A stretch of 32,202 nt of DNA from a virus: IMG/VR virus record IMGVR_UViG_3300035666_000110, positions 1 to 32,202 of that record; one strand, written 5' to 3'. A model generated the notes under the pieces. That model saw only the letters and a list, made by a program, of their open reading frames with translations, was not told the origin of the DNA and searched no databases. Numbering within the stretch: position 1 is the stretch's first letter; every line of letters begins with the position of its first letter. Shown here piece after piece: positions 1 through 8,511 of the stretch. The translations under genes and the position numbers were made by a program.

Positions 1-792
1 CTTTGCTATGCTACCGAACGTAATAACTAGTGAAGAGTCAAACATCATAGTTGTACCGCCCTTGTTTTGCAATGTAGGCTGTCCCATTGGATGATCTGGT
101 TTTGCTACCCAAACTTTATTTATTGCCACGAGCGTGTTTGTATATTGCTGACTTTCTTTTCTGCTTAATACAATTTTTTGATTTATATAATTACCAAATT
201 GAGTTGACATAGCCCCAGCGGCCCACTCGTTATTATTTGTGGACTTTTCTATACTCATTCTACATGGTATCGATCCAACAGAATCCCAAAAGAAGCACAG
301 ATCATAAGGTAAATTACCTTTCTTTTGTTCGTCTAACATATCTGCTATAAAAGCTGATACATCCTCTATGCATTGTAATTTTTCTCTATCTACGTATACA
401 AAAAATCCGTTGTAATCCTTAACAACTCCGTCGTCGTCTGGGATTTCTTCAAACTGTAAACCCATTTGCCTTGCGTGCTCCCAACTCCATTTCATTTCTG
501 TGATTATGAAGACAGGTAATATTCCCATCTTTTGACAGGATACAGCAGCTTCTAGTAAGGCTGTAGTTTTTCCTGTGTCGGAGTGGCCACGTAAAAGCGT
601 TATGTGACCTACTGGTATACCTGGAATTTGTAGGGCTTCCATAAACGCCGATGACAGGGGGATCCATTTGTTGTCTTTGAACTTTATGGATACAGTAGAT
701 AAATTTTTGCTTTTTTTGAAGTTGTCAAGATTGAACTCCTTCTTTATTGCGCTAGATACGGAACTATTAAGCCCTACTTTAGCCTTAGCCAT
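1..792 (-). CDS. uvsX: UvsX-type recombinase, N-terminal 264 residues (3' end outside window)
   Basis: RecA-family strand-exchange protein of T4-like phages. It would coat single-stranded DNA with help from gp32 and drive recombination-dependent replication and repair. The frame is open from the ATG at 792 to the left edge. A Walker A loop GHSDTGKTT lies at residues 69-77 and a Walker B strand LCFFWDS at about 161-167. An NKVWVAK stretch and a GGTTMMFDSS segment follow, corresponding to the DNA-binding loop and C-terminal part of the RecA core. The N-terminal 45 residues are Lys- and Ser-rich, as in other UvsX proteins. T4 UvsX is about 390 residues, so roughly one third is missing beyond the window. 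The leader is A-rich with no Shine-Dalgarno. The gene lies just downstream of the gp32-like gene, its functional partner. Confidence 0.93.
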   Translation of the reverse strand, partial: MAKAKVGLNSSVSSAIKKEFNLDNFKKSKNLSTVSIKFKDNKWIPLSSAFMEALQIPGIPVGHITLLRGHSDTGKTTALLEAAVSCQKMGILPVFIITEMKWSWEHARQMGLQFEEIPDDDGVVKDYNGFFVYVDREKLQCIEDVSAFIADMLDEQKKGNLPYDLCFFWDSVGSIPCRMSIEKSTNNNEWAAGAMSTQFGNYINQKIVLSRKESQQYTNTLVAINKVWVAKPDHPMGQPTLQNKGGTTMMFDSSLVITFGSIAK

Positions 793-813
793 ACTTTACT
801 TGTTTTGTCTTGA

Positions 814-1629
814 TTAAAAATCGAATAAGTCGTCCAGCTTTTTATCTACTTCAGACTTAGGTGTACTTAAGGTAAACAACTCTGACTTTTTAGGGGCAGG
901 ATTATCCCAAGGTAAATCGCTAGCTGGCTCTTGTTTAGTAGATTGTTCGGTCTCTTCCACCGTTTCTTCAGGATTTAAGTGAGACATGAGATGAGATTTC
1001 ATATCGTCGTAACTGTAATTCTTAAAGAGTTCGTTGGGATTTGGTTGCTCTGATAACCAAAGTTTAACTTTATTTGCGTCGTCTGACAACGCAGTAACTT
1101 TAGTTTTGATACGAACTGTTGAGGTGTTGTAACTAAGACCAGTCTGCTCTTTACTCTGAGTCTCGACTAAAATGTCGCGACCTGAGATCACATCTGTGTA
1201 ATCGCCTACATCCTCGTCTTCCGCAATGGCCAATAACTCCATGTAAACTTGTTTACCGAATTCCCACAATCTAACGCCTTTGTCCTCTTCGTTTCTAACG
1301 ATTACGGGTACGAATACTCGCAATTTTGGATCCAATTTTTTTGCCAAAGACCAGTCTTCTTTGTTGGAAGATTTCCTGAGCTGTTGCGCAAATTCGATGA
1401 TTGGATCTTTTTGACCAAAACTCTTTGGCGAGATCATCGTTTTTTTGTTAATGTCGTAGTGAAAAAATAATTCCCGGAAAGGATTCGACTTATCGAACTT
1501 AGAGGGAACTATTCTTACCAAGTGTTTCCCTACAGCAGGTTTCCAAATTGTCTTGCTGTAATCTTTGCTTTGGCCGCTTCTTGGATTTTGTAATGCAGCC
1601 AAGCGATTTTTTAGTGCTTGAATGTCCAT
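814..1629 (-). CDS. 32: gp32-like single-stranded DNA-binding protein
   Basis: Binds and protects single-stranded DNA at replication forks and recombination intermediates, and would work with UvsX encoded just downstream. The 271-residue length is near T4 gp32 (301). The order matches the family: a basic N-terminal arm (LKNRLAALQ near residue 5) for cooperative binding, an OB-fold core starting with WKPAVGKHLVRIVP (about 29-42), and a Glu/Asp-rich flexible tail from about residue 215 ending DDLFDF. Such a tail recruits partner proteins. The whole protein contains no cysteine, so the zinc ribbon of T4 gp32 is absent. At its place is HYDINKK..SPKSFGQKDPIIEF (about 57-80). The start at 1629 gives the complete arm. 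The leader is AU-rich with an inverted repeat at 1644-1658; T4 gp32 autoregulates through an AU-rich leader, but that is only inferred here. Confidence 0.9.
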   Translation of the reverse strand: MDIQALKNRLAALQNPRSGQSKDYSKTIWKPAVGKHLVRIVPSKFDKSNPFRELFFHYDINKKTMISPKSFGQKDPIIEFAQQLRKSSNKEDWSLAKKLDPKLRVFVPVIVRNEEDKGVRLWEFGKQVYMELLAIAEDEDVGDYTDVISGRDILVETQSKEQTGLSYNTSTVRIKTKVTALSDDANKVKLWLSEQPNPNELFKNYSYDDMKSHLMSHLNPEETVEETEQSTKQEPASDLPWDNPAPKKSELFTLSTPKSEVDKKLDDLFDF

Positions 1630-1643
1630 ATAACTGTATTATA

Positions 1644-1658
1644 GTTTAATAATTAAAC
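1644..1658 (-). promoter_or_regulatory. AU-rich leader palindrome before the gp32-like gene
   Basis: A perfect 6-bp inverted repeat GTTTAA/TTAAAC with a 3-nt centre lies 14 nt before the start codon of the single-strand-binding protein gene, in a leader made almost entirely of A and T. A TATAAT-like hexamer overlaps the gap between it and the start (1638-1643), too close to the ATG for an ordinary leader. The site could be an autoregulatory binding site or weak stem, or simply chance in AT-rich DNA. Confidence 0.3.
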
Positions 1659-1686
1659 TTAATTAAATGTTACTAATTGAAAAAAT

Positions 1687-2148
1687 TTATCTATCGAGTC
1701 CGCCTACTTCTATGACGTTATGTATAACCGTGTTTAACTTTCTTAAAGAATCACCTTGAGTTAATAGCATTGAGTTTTTGTAATCTTGCCAATTGATGCT
1801 AAACTTTGTGTCCAACACTCCGTAATTTAGTGATTTTATTAGAGTGTTTAATGCGTTAATGGTATACAGAGTGTTCGTATCTTTTTTACGGTGCAACAAA
1901 ATAGTATTAGGCAGTATGCGAGTTTTTATCGGAGATTCGTCTATCTCTATGTTGTAAGTACACATGTATTCATCCGACTCGGGACTGGCCAAAACAAAAA
2001 TCTTACCGTACATTATTCTGTACTGTCGATTAATTTTGTATATTGATTCTTGCAAATCTTCTTTGTGCGAAAACGTGCAAAATAGTTTGTTCATTATTTG
2101 CTCTCTTGTAAGTTCTATTTCCTTGTTCTTATAATTCATCGTAACCAT
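1687..2148 (-). CDS. Conserved-looking hypothetical protein, 153 aa, in the replication block
   Basis: I do not recognise a named family. The protein is soluble-looking, with mixed alpha/beta composition, no signal peptide and no membrane segment. The most distinctive part is the centre and C-terminus: TILLHRKKDTNTLYTINALN (about 82-101), then a WQDYKNSMLLT segment, which reads like a compact conserved fold. It lies between the family A polymerase-like gene and the gp32-like gene, with small gaps on both sides, so a role in DNA metabolism is a reasonable guess by position only. A second in-frame ATG three codons downstream (2139) is an equally possible start. A TATTTAT element overlaps the stop codon of the preceding gene at 2156-2165. 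Confidence 0.75.
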   Translation of the reverse strand: MVTMNYKNKEIELTREQIMNKLFCTFSHKEDLQESIYKINRQYRIMYGKIFVLASPESDEYMCTYNIEIDESPIKTRILPNTILLHRKKDTNTLYTINALNTLIKSLNYGVLDTKFSINWQDYKNSMLLTQGDSLRKLNTVIHNVIEVGGLDR

Positions 2149-2155
2149 TTATGTT

Positions 2156-2165
2156 AATAAATATC
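2156..2165 (-). promoter_or_regulatory. TATTTAT element upstream of the 153-aa gene
   Basis: Coding-strand GATATTTATT, the same core found before seven other genes in this window. Here it touches the stop codon of the preceding gene and ends only 7 nt before the start at 2148. If it is a promoter, transcription would begin at or after the first ATG, which would favour the second ATG at 2139. This is one of the less certain copies. Confidence 0.35.
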
Positions 2166-3475
2166 TATTTATTTTCGTAAAACGAATATGTTTCTCCGTA
2201 CTTGTACTTAACTTTCATGTCTCCCTTCTCTAGTATTTCTTTTATTCCAACTAACGTATCTTTACCATCGTTTGGATCGAAGTCAAACAAAAAAGAGTCG
2301 TAAGTTATCATAACAAGTTTTGTATTTGTCCCAACTAAAAATTCTCTCAACTCCAATATTTTATCTACGTTTTCTTTAGTTTCTAAATTTTGTATTGTGT
2401 AATTAAATAACTTCATAGGCGTCATATCTTCGTAATACTTAACTATTCTTCCAGTTGGAAGTTCAAACTGTCTATCGTTCGTATACTTTTGATATATGCC
2501 TGCTACGTACTCAGAAGTTTTTGCAAAAAACGGTATCTTTTCGTATTTCTTTTGTACGCCTCCATAAAGTTGTTTAAACGTTATTCCCTTAGATTCAGCG
2601 TACTCTTCTTGAGACACTTCTGATTTTCCAAAGTAAGATTTAGCTAAGTACGAGTGTACACTGTGCTCTTCTTTTGGAAATTGATAATCTATTAATTTTG
2701 CTATTAATCTTGGGTGATAAGCGTCGAAATCAAACTCTACAAAGTAATTATCTGCTACGAAACACTTTCTATATTCGCCTTCTTTTGGTATAGCTAAAAA
2801 GTTGATACCATTAAAAGAGTTGGTCGGTCTTCCTGTTAAATTGTACAAATTATAATAGGTTAGTAATTTACTTCCTATTGAAGAGTGGTGTAAACACTTT
2901 ATCTGGTAAGTCTTACTTGCACAATCTATATCTACGCCAACTCCGGATTCCTCTACGTACTTGTAAGCGGAGGTTAATTTATTTATAAAATCCGTATTAC
3001 GCTCTTTACCGAAATACTGTTTTACGCTGTCGTATTCGTTTTCGCAATATTCGTAGTGTTTACTCACCGGTATTATTTCGTTAACTGAATAATCTTCGTA
3101 ATACTTGTTATAAAAATCGTTGTGCAACTTTGTACGATGATCGATGTTTTCAAGAGAGTTCTTTTCGTCGAGTACGGAATGGTTTACATCTATTAAATTT
3201 TTGTGGTCAAAAAAATACGTGTGATATTTTTTATCAAGTACGTACAATTTATTGTGAGCCATCAAAAAATTCTTAATTAAATCAAAACTCAAACTAAAAG
3301 TTTCGTAATGCTTTACACAAAGCATGTACCCCTTGTTTCCAGGATTGTAATACACTAAAGTTGGACTATCTAAAGACGGATGACAATAATCGTTACCCGC
3401 TATTATTTTTATGTATGCGGTATCGACTGCTTGTAACTTTGAAAATTGTTCTTTGTTCTCTACGAGATAGTGCAT
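2165..3475 (-). CDS. Compact, divergent family A DNA polymerase-like protein (436 aa)
   Basis: Probable DNA polymerase of the Pol I (family A) type. The palm/fingers signatures occur in the right order: TGRPTNS at 214-220 and NFLAIPKEGEYRKCFV at about 225-240 (Pol I: TGR..S, LQNIP...G..IR..F). Motif A is DFDAYHPRL at 249-257, motif B is KGITFKQLYGG at 296-306 (Pol I: K..NFG..YG), and motif C is TYDSFLFDF at 391-399. The metal-binding aspartates would be D249 and D393. Two usual residues differ: the motif A glutamate (E710 in E. coli Pol I) is H254, and the motif C HDE is YDS. At 436 residues it is about half a typical phage Pol I. The N-terminal 200 residues show no clear exonuclease motifs. 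T4 itself uses a family B polymerase, so this is either a replacement or an accessory enzyme. Confidence 0.7.
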   Translation of the reverse strand: MHYLVENKEQFSKLQAVDTAYIKIIAGNDYCHPSLDSPTLVYYNPGNKGYMLCVKHYETFSLSFDLIKNFLMAHNKLYVLDKKYHTYFFDHKNLIDVNHSVLDEKNSLENIDHRTKLHNDFYNKYYEDYSVNEIIPVSKHYEYCENEYDSVKQYFGKERNTDFINKLTSAYKYVEESGVGVDIDCASKTYQIKCLHHSSIGSKLLTYYNLYNLTGRPTNSFNGINFLAIPKEGEYRKCFVADNYFVEFDFDAYHPRLIAKLIDYQFPKEEHSVHSYLAKSYFGKSEVSQEEYAESKGITFKQLYGGVQKKYEKIPFFAKTSEYVAGIYQKYTNDRQFELPTGRIVKYYEDMTPMKLFNYTIQNLETKENVDKILELREFLVGTNTKLVMITYDSFLFDFDPNDGKDTLVGIKEILEKGDMKVKYKYGETYSFYENK

Positions 3476-3526
3476 TAACCTTTATTTTCCATCTAACATA
3501 ACAACTAATTGATTACGAACGAATTT

Positions 3527-4156
3527 TTATTTTTCGGTAGGTTTTGCGAATTGATCGTATTTTTCACCTATAAATTCTTTTATGCCTAGAAAAGACTTAT
3601 TCGCGTCTTCTACCAATCTTTTATTTGTGTCTATTATTCCAGTGCGGATATCGTATTGAGATACTCTCTTTTGATTCAATGGGCCAGTGAGTTTCCAAAA
3701 CAGACCTATAGCTTGATACATACTGATATCGTAATCTGCTGTACCGTTTTTTATGGAATTATACTCTTGTTCAGACACCTCTGTGACGTATCCCTGTTGA
3801 TTTATTCGTTTAACGAAATACCTAATTACGTATCCCTTATCGTAATCGCTCTTAAGAGGCGAAGGATAATAAGGCACAGGAGCAGACTGGGATTTACCAG
3901 TTAGCTTTGCTTGTTTGGTTAATGTTCTAATAGACTTAGCAGATAAACTCTGACCAGCGACTCCTGGTGCGTTTGTGTAATCTTCTATTTTGGTTAACTC
4001 TATAGACGGACCAATTATCGGATCTGGACCTGAGAAAGCTCTTCCATCGAAAGTCAAATGATACTTACCAGAATAAGGAATTCCCGATTCGGTGTATTCG
4101 TTACCTGAAGTGGTCAAATTCGTCTTTACTTTTGATTTAGGATAATATCTTATCAT
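3527..4156 (-). CDS. Probable virion or baseplate-associated protein, 209 aa
   Basis: Function not recognised. It starts 4 nt after the stop of the hub-lysozyme gene, so it is almost certainly co-expressed with the tail genes. It begins MIRYYPKSKVKTNLTT and is rich in Tyr, Pro and Gly in its first half (SGKYHLTFDGRAFSGPDP). The second half is more helical: GYVIRYFVKRINQQGYVTE (about 109-127), a segment around WKLTGPLNQKRVSQYDIR (about 155-172), and a final amphipathic helix. No catalytic motif, signal peptide or membrane segment is visible. Position at the end of the baseplate block, just before the replication genes, suggests a small structural or assembly component. That is inference from context. 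Confidence 0.72.
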   Translation of the reverse strand: MIRYYPKSKVKTNLTTSGNEYTESGIPYSGKYHLTFDGRAFSGPDPIIGPSIELTKIEDYTNAPGVAGQSLSAKSIRTLTKQAKLTGKSQSAPVPYYPSPLKSDYDKGYVIRYFVKRINQQGYVTEVSEQEYNSIKNGTADYDISMYQAIGLFWKLTGPLNQKRVSQYDIRTGIIDTNKRLVEDANKSFLGIKEFIGEKYDQFAKPTEK

Positions 4157-4160
4157 GAAT

Positions 4161-7100
4161 TTAGCTTAAATACAATTGACTCTCTTTTTCTCTTCTAGTT
4201 ATTAAACCTCTCACAGGTTTCCTATCAGCTCCATCACCCGCTATGGTCGTAGCGAAAGTTTTTATGCTTTGCGCCACTATTTGAGAGTTTTGTCCGGAAT
4301 TAATAGCTTCCCATACTTTTGATTTAGATAAATTACCAGAACCTGCGTTATACCCTAAACTTATCAATACTACTTTTTGATTCTTTGTAAGTTTATCGTA
4401 AGATTTTAAATTAGCGCGTAAGTATCTATCAAGATTAGCAACTTCAAACTGTATCTCAGCGCTTGCTTGAGCGACTGTAATAGAATCTCCCAATCTTACG
4501 TCTTGACCTTTTTTATCTTTAGACATGTCCGATTGGTATCTAGTAGTTCCCCAACCTATTGTAGGCTTATCGTTTCCTTGCTTATACGCATAAACTACTG
4601 TATTAGCGTTAATTGGTGAATTTACTCTCAAGTAAGCGTTTGGCTGTGCTGAATACAAGCCTTCAAAACTTTTTATAAACTCTACAGCATCTAATATTAC
4701 ATCTCCGACAAAAGTTGGTAAGTCTATGTTAGAATTAAGCAATTGTCCCAATAATAATCTATCTTTTGCGTCGTCTGCAAACTTACTCACTTGTCCAGAA
4801 AATTCTCCAGGTTCTTTTAGTGGTAACATTTGTCCTTTTATGGAAGTATTCCACACATTATCAGAACTTATAGTGTCAGTTTTACCAACTATTACAAATC
4901 CCACCTTTCTTGGATTATTATCGACCACGCTTCTTATATTGTACGTATAAGGCAACAATTCGTCTTGTATAGTAAACGCAGAAAAGATAGGCAAACCACC
5001 TAAACCGTGCATCGTCAAGTTTACAGACACTGGTATCATTGCACTTGCTCTCGTAGCTTTCGACTCTACTCTAATCTTGCTCATCGATAAGATGTAGTAA
5101 TTTGTTGCCGATGGTACGTTGTTTTGCGACGGATTAACTGTGCTGTAAAATTGTCGTATGCTGTCATCGAATAAAGTAGCCGCTTCTATATCAGTATTAC
5201 TTTTAATAGAACCTGAATTTGAATTACCCAATTTTGTGCCTACGTATCTATCTGATAGGTACGTATTAACGTAACCAAAGGCGGTAGAGTCTGTTGAATT
5301 TTGCGATTGTTCGCTTGGTGTAGAGTTAGCAGAAATGGCCAACATATTCGCCATTCTTGAGCTGACTTCGGAACGTATCTCTAAAGATTTTGCTATTGAT
5401 TTTTTACCGTAGAGGGGCAAATCTTCTCCAAGCTCTTTAGAGTTTATTGGATGCCCTTCACCGTCTATGTTTACGTATTGAGAATCGATAACGTGATAAG
5501 TATTCGCTTTGTCGTTATACACTAAACTAAACGCATTAAAATTACCTATGCTTTTGTTCAAATCGCTCAATAGTTTCTCAATAAAGTCTTTAAAAAAGAC
5601 TTCGCTTAAAGAGTCGCTCTTTGCGTATTGGGATATTACTTCTATCGCGTAATTGCAATTAATTAACACGTTTAATAATTTTGCTGTATACGGACTGTTA
5701 TCTTTATATTGAGGAATGGCTCCTGATATCGCGTCTTCTTGTTGCGGTTGAAAAAGCTTTACTTTATTATCTTTTAACTTATTGTATATTTCTTTATCAA
5801 ATATGTTTATGTAATCTTTGTTAGTTCCTTGAAAAGGTATTAAAAATTTAAAAGGATCAGTGCTAAGTTGACTTGGGTGACTCAAACAATAATTTACGTT
5901 AGCATTAAAATCCAAATAAAAAAATGGAGTCTTTAAAGATCTATCACACTCTGACTGTTGCGTTAACGTGCACATGTGATTAATCAACATAAATAACGTA
6001 GATAATTTTATATAAGTTGGATACACCAAAGTTAATCCACCCTCTTGCATGTTTTGGTTAACTTGATAAGGTATAACGTAAGACGTAAATAAGTCTTTAT
6101 AATTGACTTCTTTATTGATTAAATCTTTGTTGTCTTGACCCAAAGATCCAGCCATTAATTCTGTCCAAAATCCGTATTTCGCTCTAAACTTAAACAAATC
6201 TTTGTCTGATATGTTTTCGTTATTTAATCTGTATAACTCTTTTTTTCTTTGATCTATTTCTGGAAACGGTTTCTGTTGATTCTGAGAAGTGCTCCAAATT
6301 TGAGAACCATCAAATCTTAACGAAGAAGGATCAATAGACGTTCCGTTAGGCACGTTAGGTATAGTGATAGTAGATGGAGATGACTTAATAGTTTCTCCCA
6401 TCAATTCTGATATTACATCAGAAAACACTCCGTATTTCATTGCCTCACCAACAAAGCTTTTACCGCGACTATCTTTTTTCCATAAAGGAACTTCTATCAC
6501 TTTGTTTAAAGAATCTTGACCGTAAATTTTATAAGCTTCTGTTAGCGAGTGTAGTTGTATCGCTTTTAATATTATCTCTATAGCAGAATTATACTTTAAT
6601 TTCTCAACTAACTGAGTTTTTTCTGCTTCTAAATTTTGTACATCTTCAGCTGATTGAACTGTTGCGGACTGTGATATATTTTGTTGCTCTAACTTATTTT
6701 TGTATTCTAAATAATCAGCAAGCGTTGATATTTGATCTCCTATTGTTAGATCTTCTATTACATAAGTATCGCTAAACTCTATAGTTATTGGAAACAACAA
6801 ATCTTGTAAAGTTTCAATTGTTCTCGTCACACCGGCTCCACTCTCTTCACTTAATACTTTAGCGGAGTGTTTATACTTAGCAGATATCTTTATTTTAACT
6901 TCGCTTGTTGTTTTATTTTCATCGATTATGTTTACGAAGTTAACCGACTCCATAACTTTTTCAGATCTAATCAAAGAAAACAAATAATCTTGAAATATAT
7001 CTGCTAATTGTTCAGATATTTTAAATTCATCTTCACCTGACGGAATACTAATAGTAAATCTAATTGCATATTTTTCTAACGACTTATTTGGGTTAAGATA

Positions 7101-8507
7101 TTTTATTTCATATCTATAAAAATTGGGATAACTAACGCCCTCTCTACCAATTAATATTCTATCTTTTACGTAGTCTTGTTGTGATAATACAGATATGGTC
7201 GAACCGTTCACTCCTAACGCAGCTATTCCTGCTTTTACGCTGGATTCTATTTCAGATTTATAGTTATTATAATCGACTTTAAACAAATCGGAAACAAAGT
7301 TATAATTTACAGATAGGTTTATATTTTGAAATCTATTTCCTCCTTGATCATAAAAAATGTATTGACCAAATCTTCTAATTATTAAAGAATCGTGAGTATT
7401 AACCTTAACTCTTATATCGTACTTATTGTAAAGTCCAGGTACTTCTTTAGAATTTGGCCTTCCGTACTTTGCTATATATTGATTAACTGTTAAGCTTCCA
7501 GAAGCTGCATTATCTTTCAATATTCCGTCTACGGTTAACTTATCTTTTTTATTGGCGTTTAATTGCTCTTGTAAAGTTTTTTGTTGCTCCGCTAACTCTT
7601 TAGCTCTATTAGCTTGTTCTATTTGAGCAAGCAAATTACTATATTGCTCTATTTCGGACTCTAAGAGATCGGGTAACCCTTCTGGATGGTTTATTTTTGC
7701 GTTTTGGCCTACTACTCCTCCAGACAATAGCTCTATAGTACAATCGTACCCAGCTTCTGCGTTTAGAGAAAAAGAAAAATTTGTTACTATGCCTATCATA
7801 GCATCGTAATTACCTTCAGACTCTCTAACTTTTCTATTTATTTCTAATTGTATCTTTTGATTATTAGTACAAGACTTAAAGGGATCTATCATGTAATCTT
7901 CTCCCTTTTCTAAATTATTACTAGAGTTATAAAAATAAGTGTGACCAAACTCTAACAACATCGTATATCCCAACTTAAAATATAAAAGATCGATAACGTC
8001 CAATTGATATTTATCCCAAACTTGAAAGTCTATCTTCGCTTTTCTTAACGATCCTAATCGACCCATAGTTTCTATAATAACGTTAGATATACCAGGCATG
8101 GGTCTATATCCAAACTGTCTAATTTCGCTTTCACCTAATGTATCGTAAGTTCCAGATAAACCCTGTCTAAGTTCGTAAGAGAACCCACCACCTTGGCCTG
8201 GGTGCAGTGTGTAAGCGGAAATTCCTCCGAATAACACAAATTTTCTGGCCATAGAAGATTCAAACTCTGGATTTCCTGTTAACGTTTCAAAATACCTAAT
8301 GTCTGCTGAAGGAGTTAACGCATCTTTATATTTTAGGTCTATGGAAGACACGAGTCTTACCCAACCAGTTTTGTTGGCTAAGTATATCAAATTTTCGTTG
8401 TCTCTTAGATCCTTTGTATTTTGATCTGATCTAGTTTTTATTTGAGTCTTTATCCAATCTGGTAAAGGCGTACCTATTATGTTAGATATTCTGTTGTCGA
8501 GCGGCAT
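4161..8507 (-). CDS. Giant baseplate hub protein fused to a GH24 lysozyme domain (1448 aa)
   Basis: Likely the central baseplate hub that also digests peptidoglycan during injection. The N-terminal part carries FGGISAYT, a GYRPMPGISNV segment (about 132-142) and a GSLRKAKIDFQVWDKYQLDVIDLLYFKLGYTMLLEFGH stretch (about 150-190). This arrangement is familiar from hub or baseplate proteins of large marine myophages. A Gln/Lys-rich coiled coil follows at about 285-325 and another near 610-640. Near residue 1150-1240 is a gp27-like end (FTIQDELLPYTY, FVIVGKTDTISSDNVW). Residues 1273-1448 form a T4-type lysozyme (GH24): SFEG with catalytic-type E1282, PTIGWGTT with T1316, then GYNAGSGN. The residue six before T1316, where T4 lysozyme has Asp20, is Q1310, and about 20 extra residues lie between the Glu helix and the hairpin. 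In T4 the hub (gp27) and the lysozyme (gp5) are separate proteins, so this is a fusion. Confidence 0.85.
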   Translation of the reverse strand: MPLDNRISNIIGTPLPDWIKTQIKTRSDQNTKDLRDNENLIYLANKTGWVRLVSSIDLKYKDALTPSADIRYFETLTGNPEFESSMARKFVLFGGISAYTLHPGQGGGFSYELRQGLSGTYDTLGESEIRQFGYRPMPGISNVIIETMGRLGSLRKAKIDFQVWDKYQLDVIDLLYFKLGYTMLLEFGHTYFYNSSNNLEKGEDYMIDPFKSCTNNQKIQLEINRKVRESEGNYDAMIGIVTNFSFSLNAEAGYDCTIELLSGGVVGQNAKINHPEGLPDLLESEIEQYSNLLAQIEQANRAKELAEQQKTLQEQLNANKKDKLTVDGILKDNAASGSLTVNQYIAKYGRPNSKEVPGLYNKYDIRVKVNTHDSLIIRRFGQYIFYDQGGNRFQNINLSVNYNFVSDLFKVDYNNYKSEIESSVKAGIAALGVNGSTISVLSQQDYVKDRILIGREGVSYPNFYRYEIKYLNPNKSLEKYAIRFTISIPSGEDEFKISEQLADIFQDYLFSLIRSEKVMESVNFVNIIDENKTTSEVKIKISAKYKHSAKVLSEESGAGVTRTIETLQDLLFPITIEFSDTYVIEDLTIGDQISTLADYLEYKNKLEQQNISQSATVQSAEDVQNLEAEKTQLVEKLKYNSAIEIILKAIQLHSLTEAYKIYGQDSLNKVIEVPLWKKDSRGKSFVGEAMKYGVFSDVISELMGETIKSSPSTITIPNVPNGTSIDPSSLRFDGSQIWSTSQNQQKPFPEIDQRKKELYRLNNENISDKDLFKFRAKYGFWTELMAGSLGQDNKDLINKEVNYKDLFTSYVIPYQVNQNMQEGGLTLVYPTYIKLSTLFMLINHMCTLTQQSECDRSLKTPFFYLDFNANVNYCLSHPSQLSTDPFKFLIPFQGTNKDYINIFDKEIYNKLKDNKVKLFQPQQEDAISGAIPQYKDNSPYTAKLLNVLINCNYAIEVISQYAKSDSLSEVFFKDFIEKLLSDLNKSIGNFNAFSLVYNDKANTYHVIDSQYVNIDGEGHPINSKELGEDLPLYGKKSIAKSLEIRSEVSSRMANMLAISANSTPSEQSQNSTDSTAFGYVNTYLSDRYVGTKLGNSNSGSIKSNTDIEAATLFDDSIRQFYSTVNPSQNNVPSATNYYILSMSKIRVESKATRASAMIPVSVNLTMHGLGGLPIFSAFTIQDELLPYTYNIRSVVDNNPRKVGFVIVGKTDTISSDNVWNTSIKGQMLPLKEPGEFSGQVSKFADDAKDRLLLGQLLNSNIDLPTFVGDVILDAVEFIKSFEGLYSAQPNAYLRVNSPINANTVVYAYKQGNDKPTIGWGTTRYQSDMSKDKKGQDVRLGDSITVAQASAEIQFEVANLDRYLRANLKSYDKLTKNQKVVLISLGYNAGSGNLSKSKVWEAINSGQNSQIVAQSIKTFATTIAGDGADRKPVRGLITRREKESQLYLS

Positions 8508-8511
8508 AACA

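Noticed and set aside
1249-1470. Plus-strand open frame inside the gp32-like gene, and similar plus-strand frames throughout the window
   Set aside because: Each lies opposite a longer, well-supported minus-strand gene and its translation shows no family pattern; these are shadows.
1638-1643. TATAAT as a host sigma70-type promoter for the gp32-like gene
   Set aside because: Transcription would start within a few bases of the ATG and no convincing -35 sequence is placed correctly; the hexamer is expected by chance in such AT-rich DNA.
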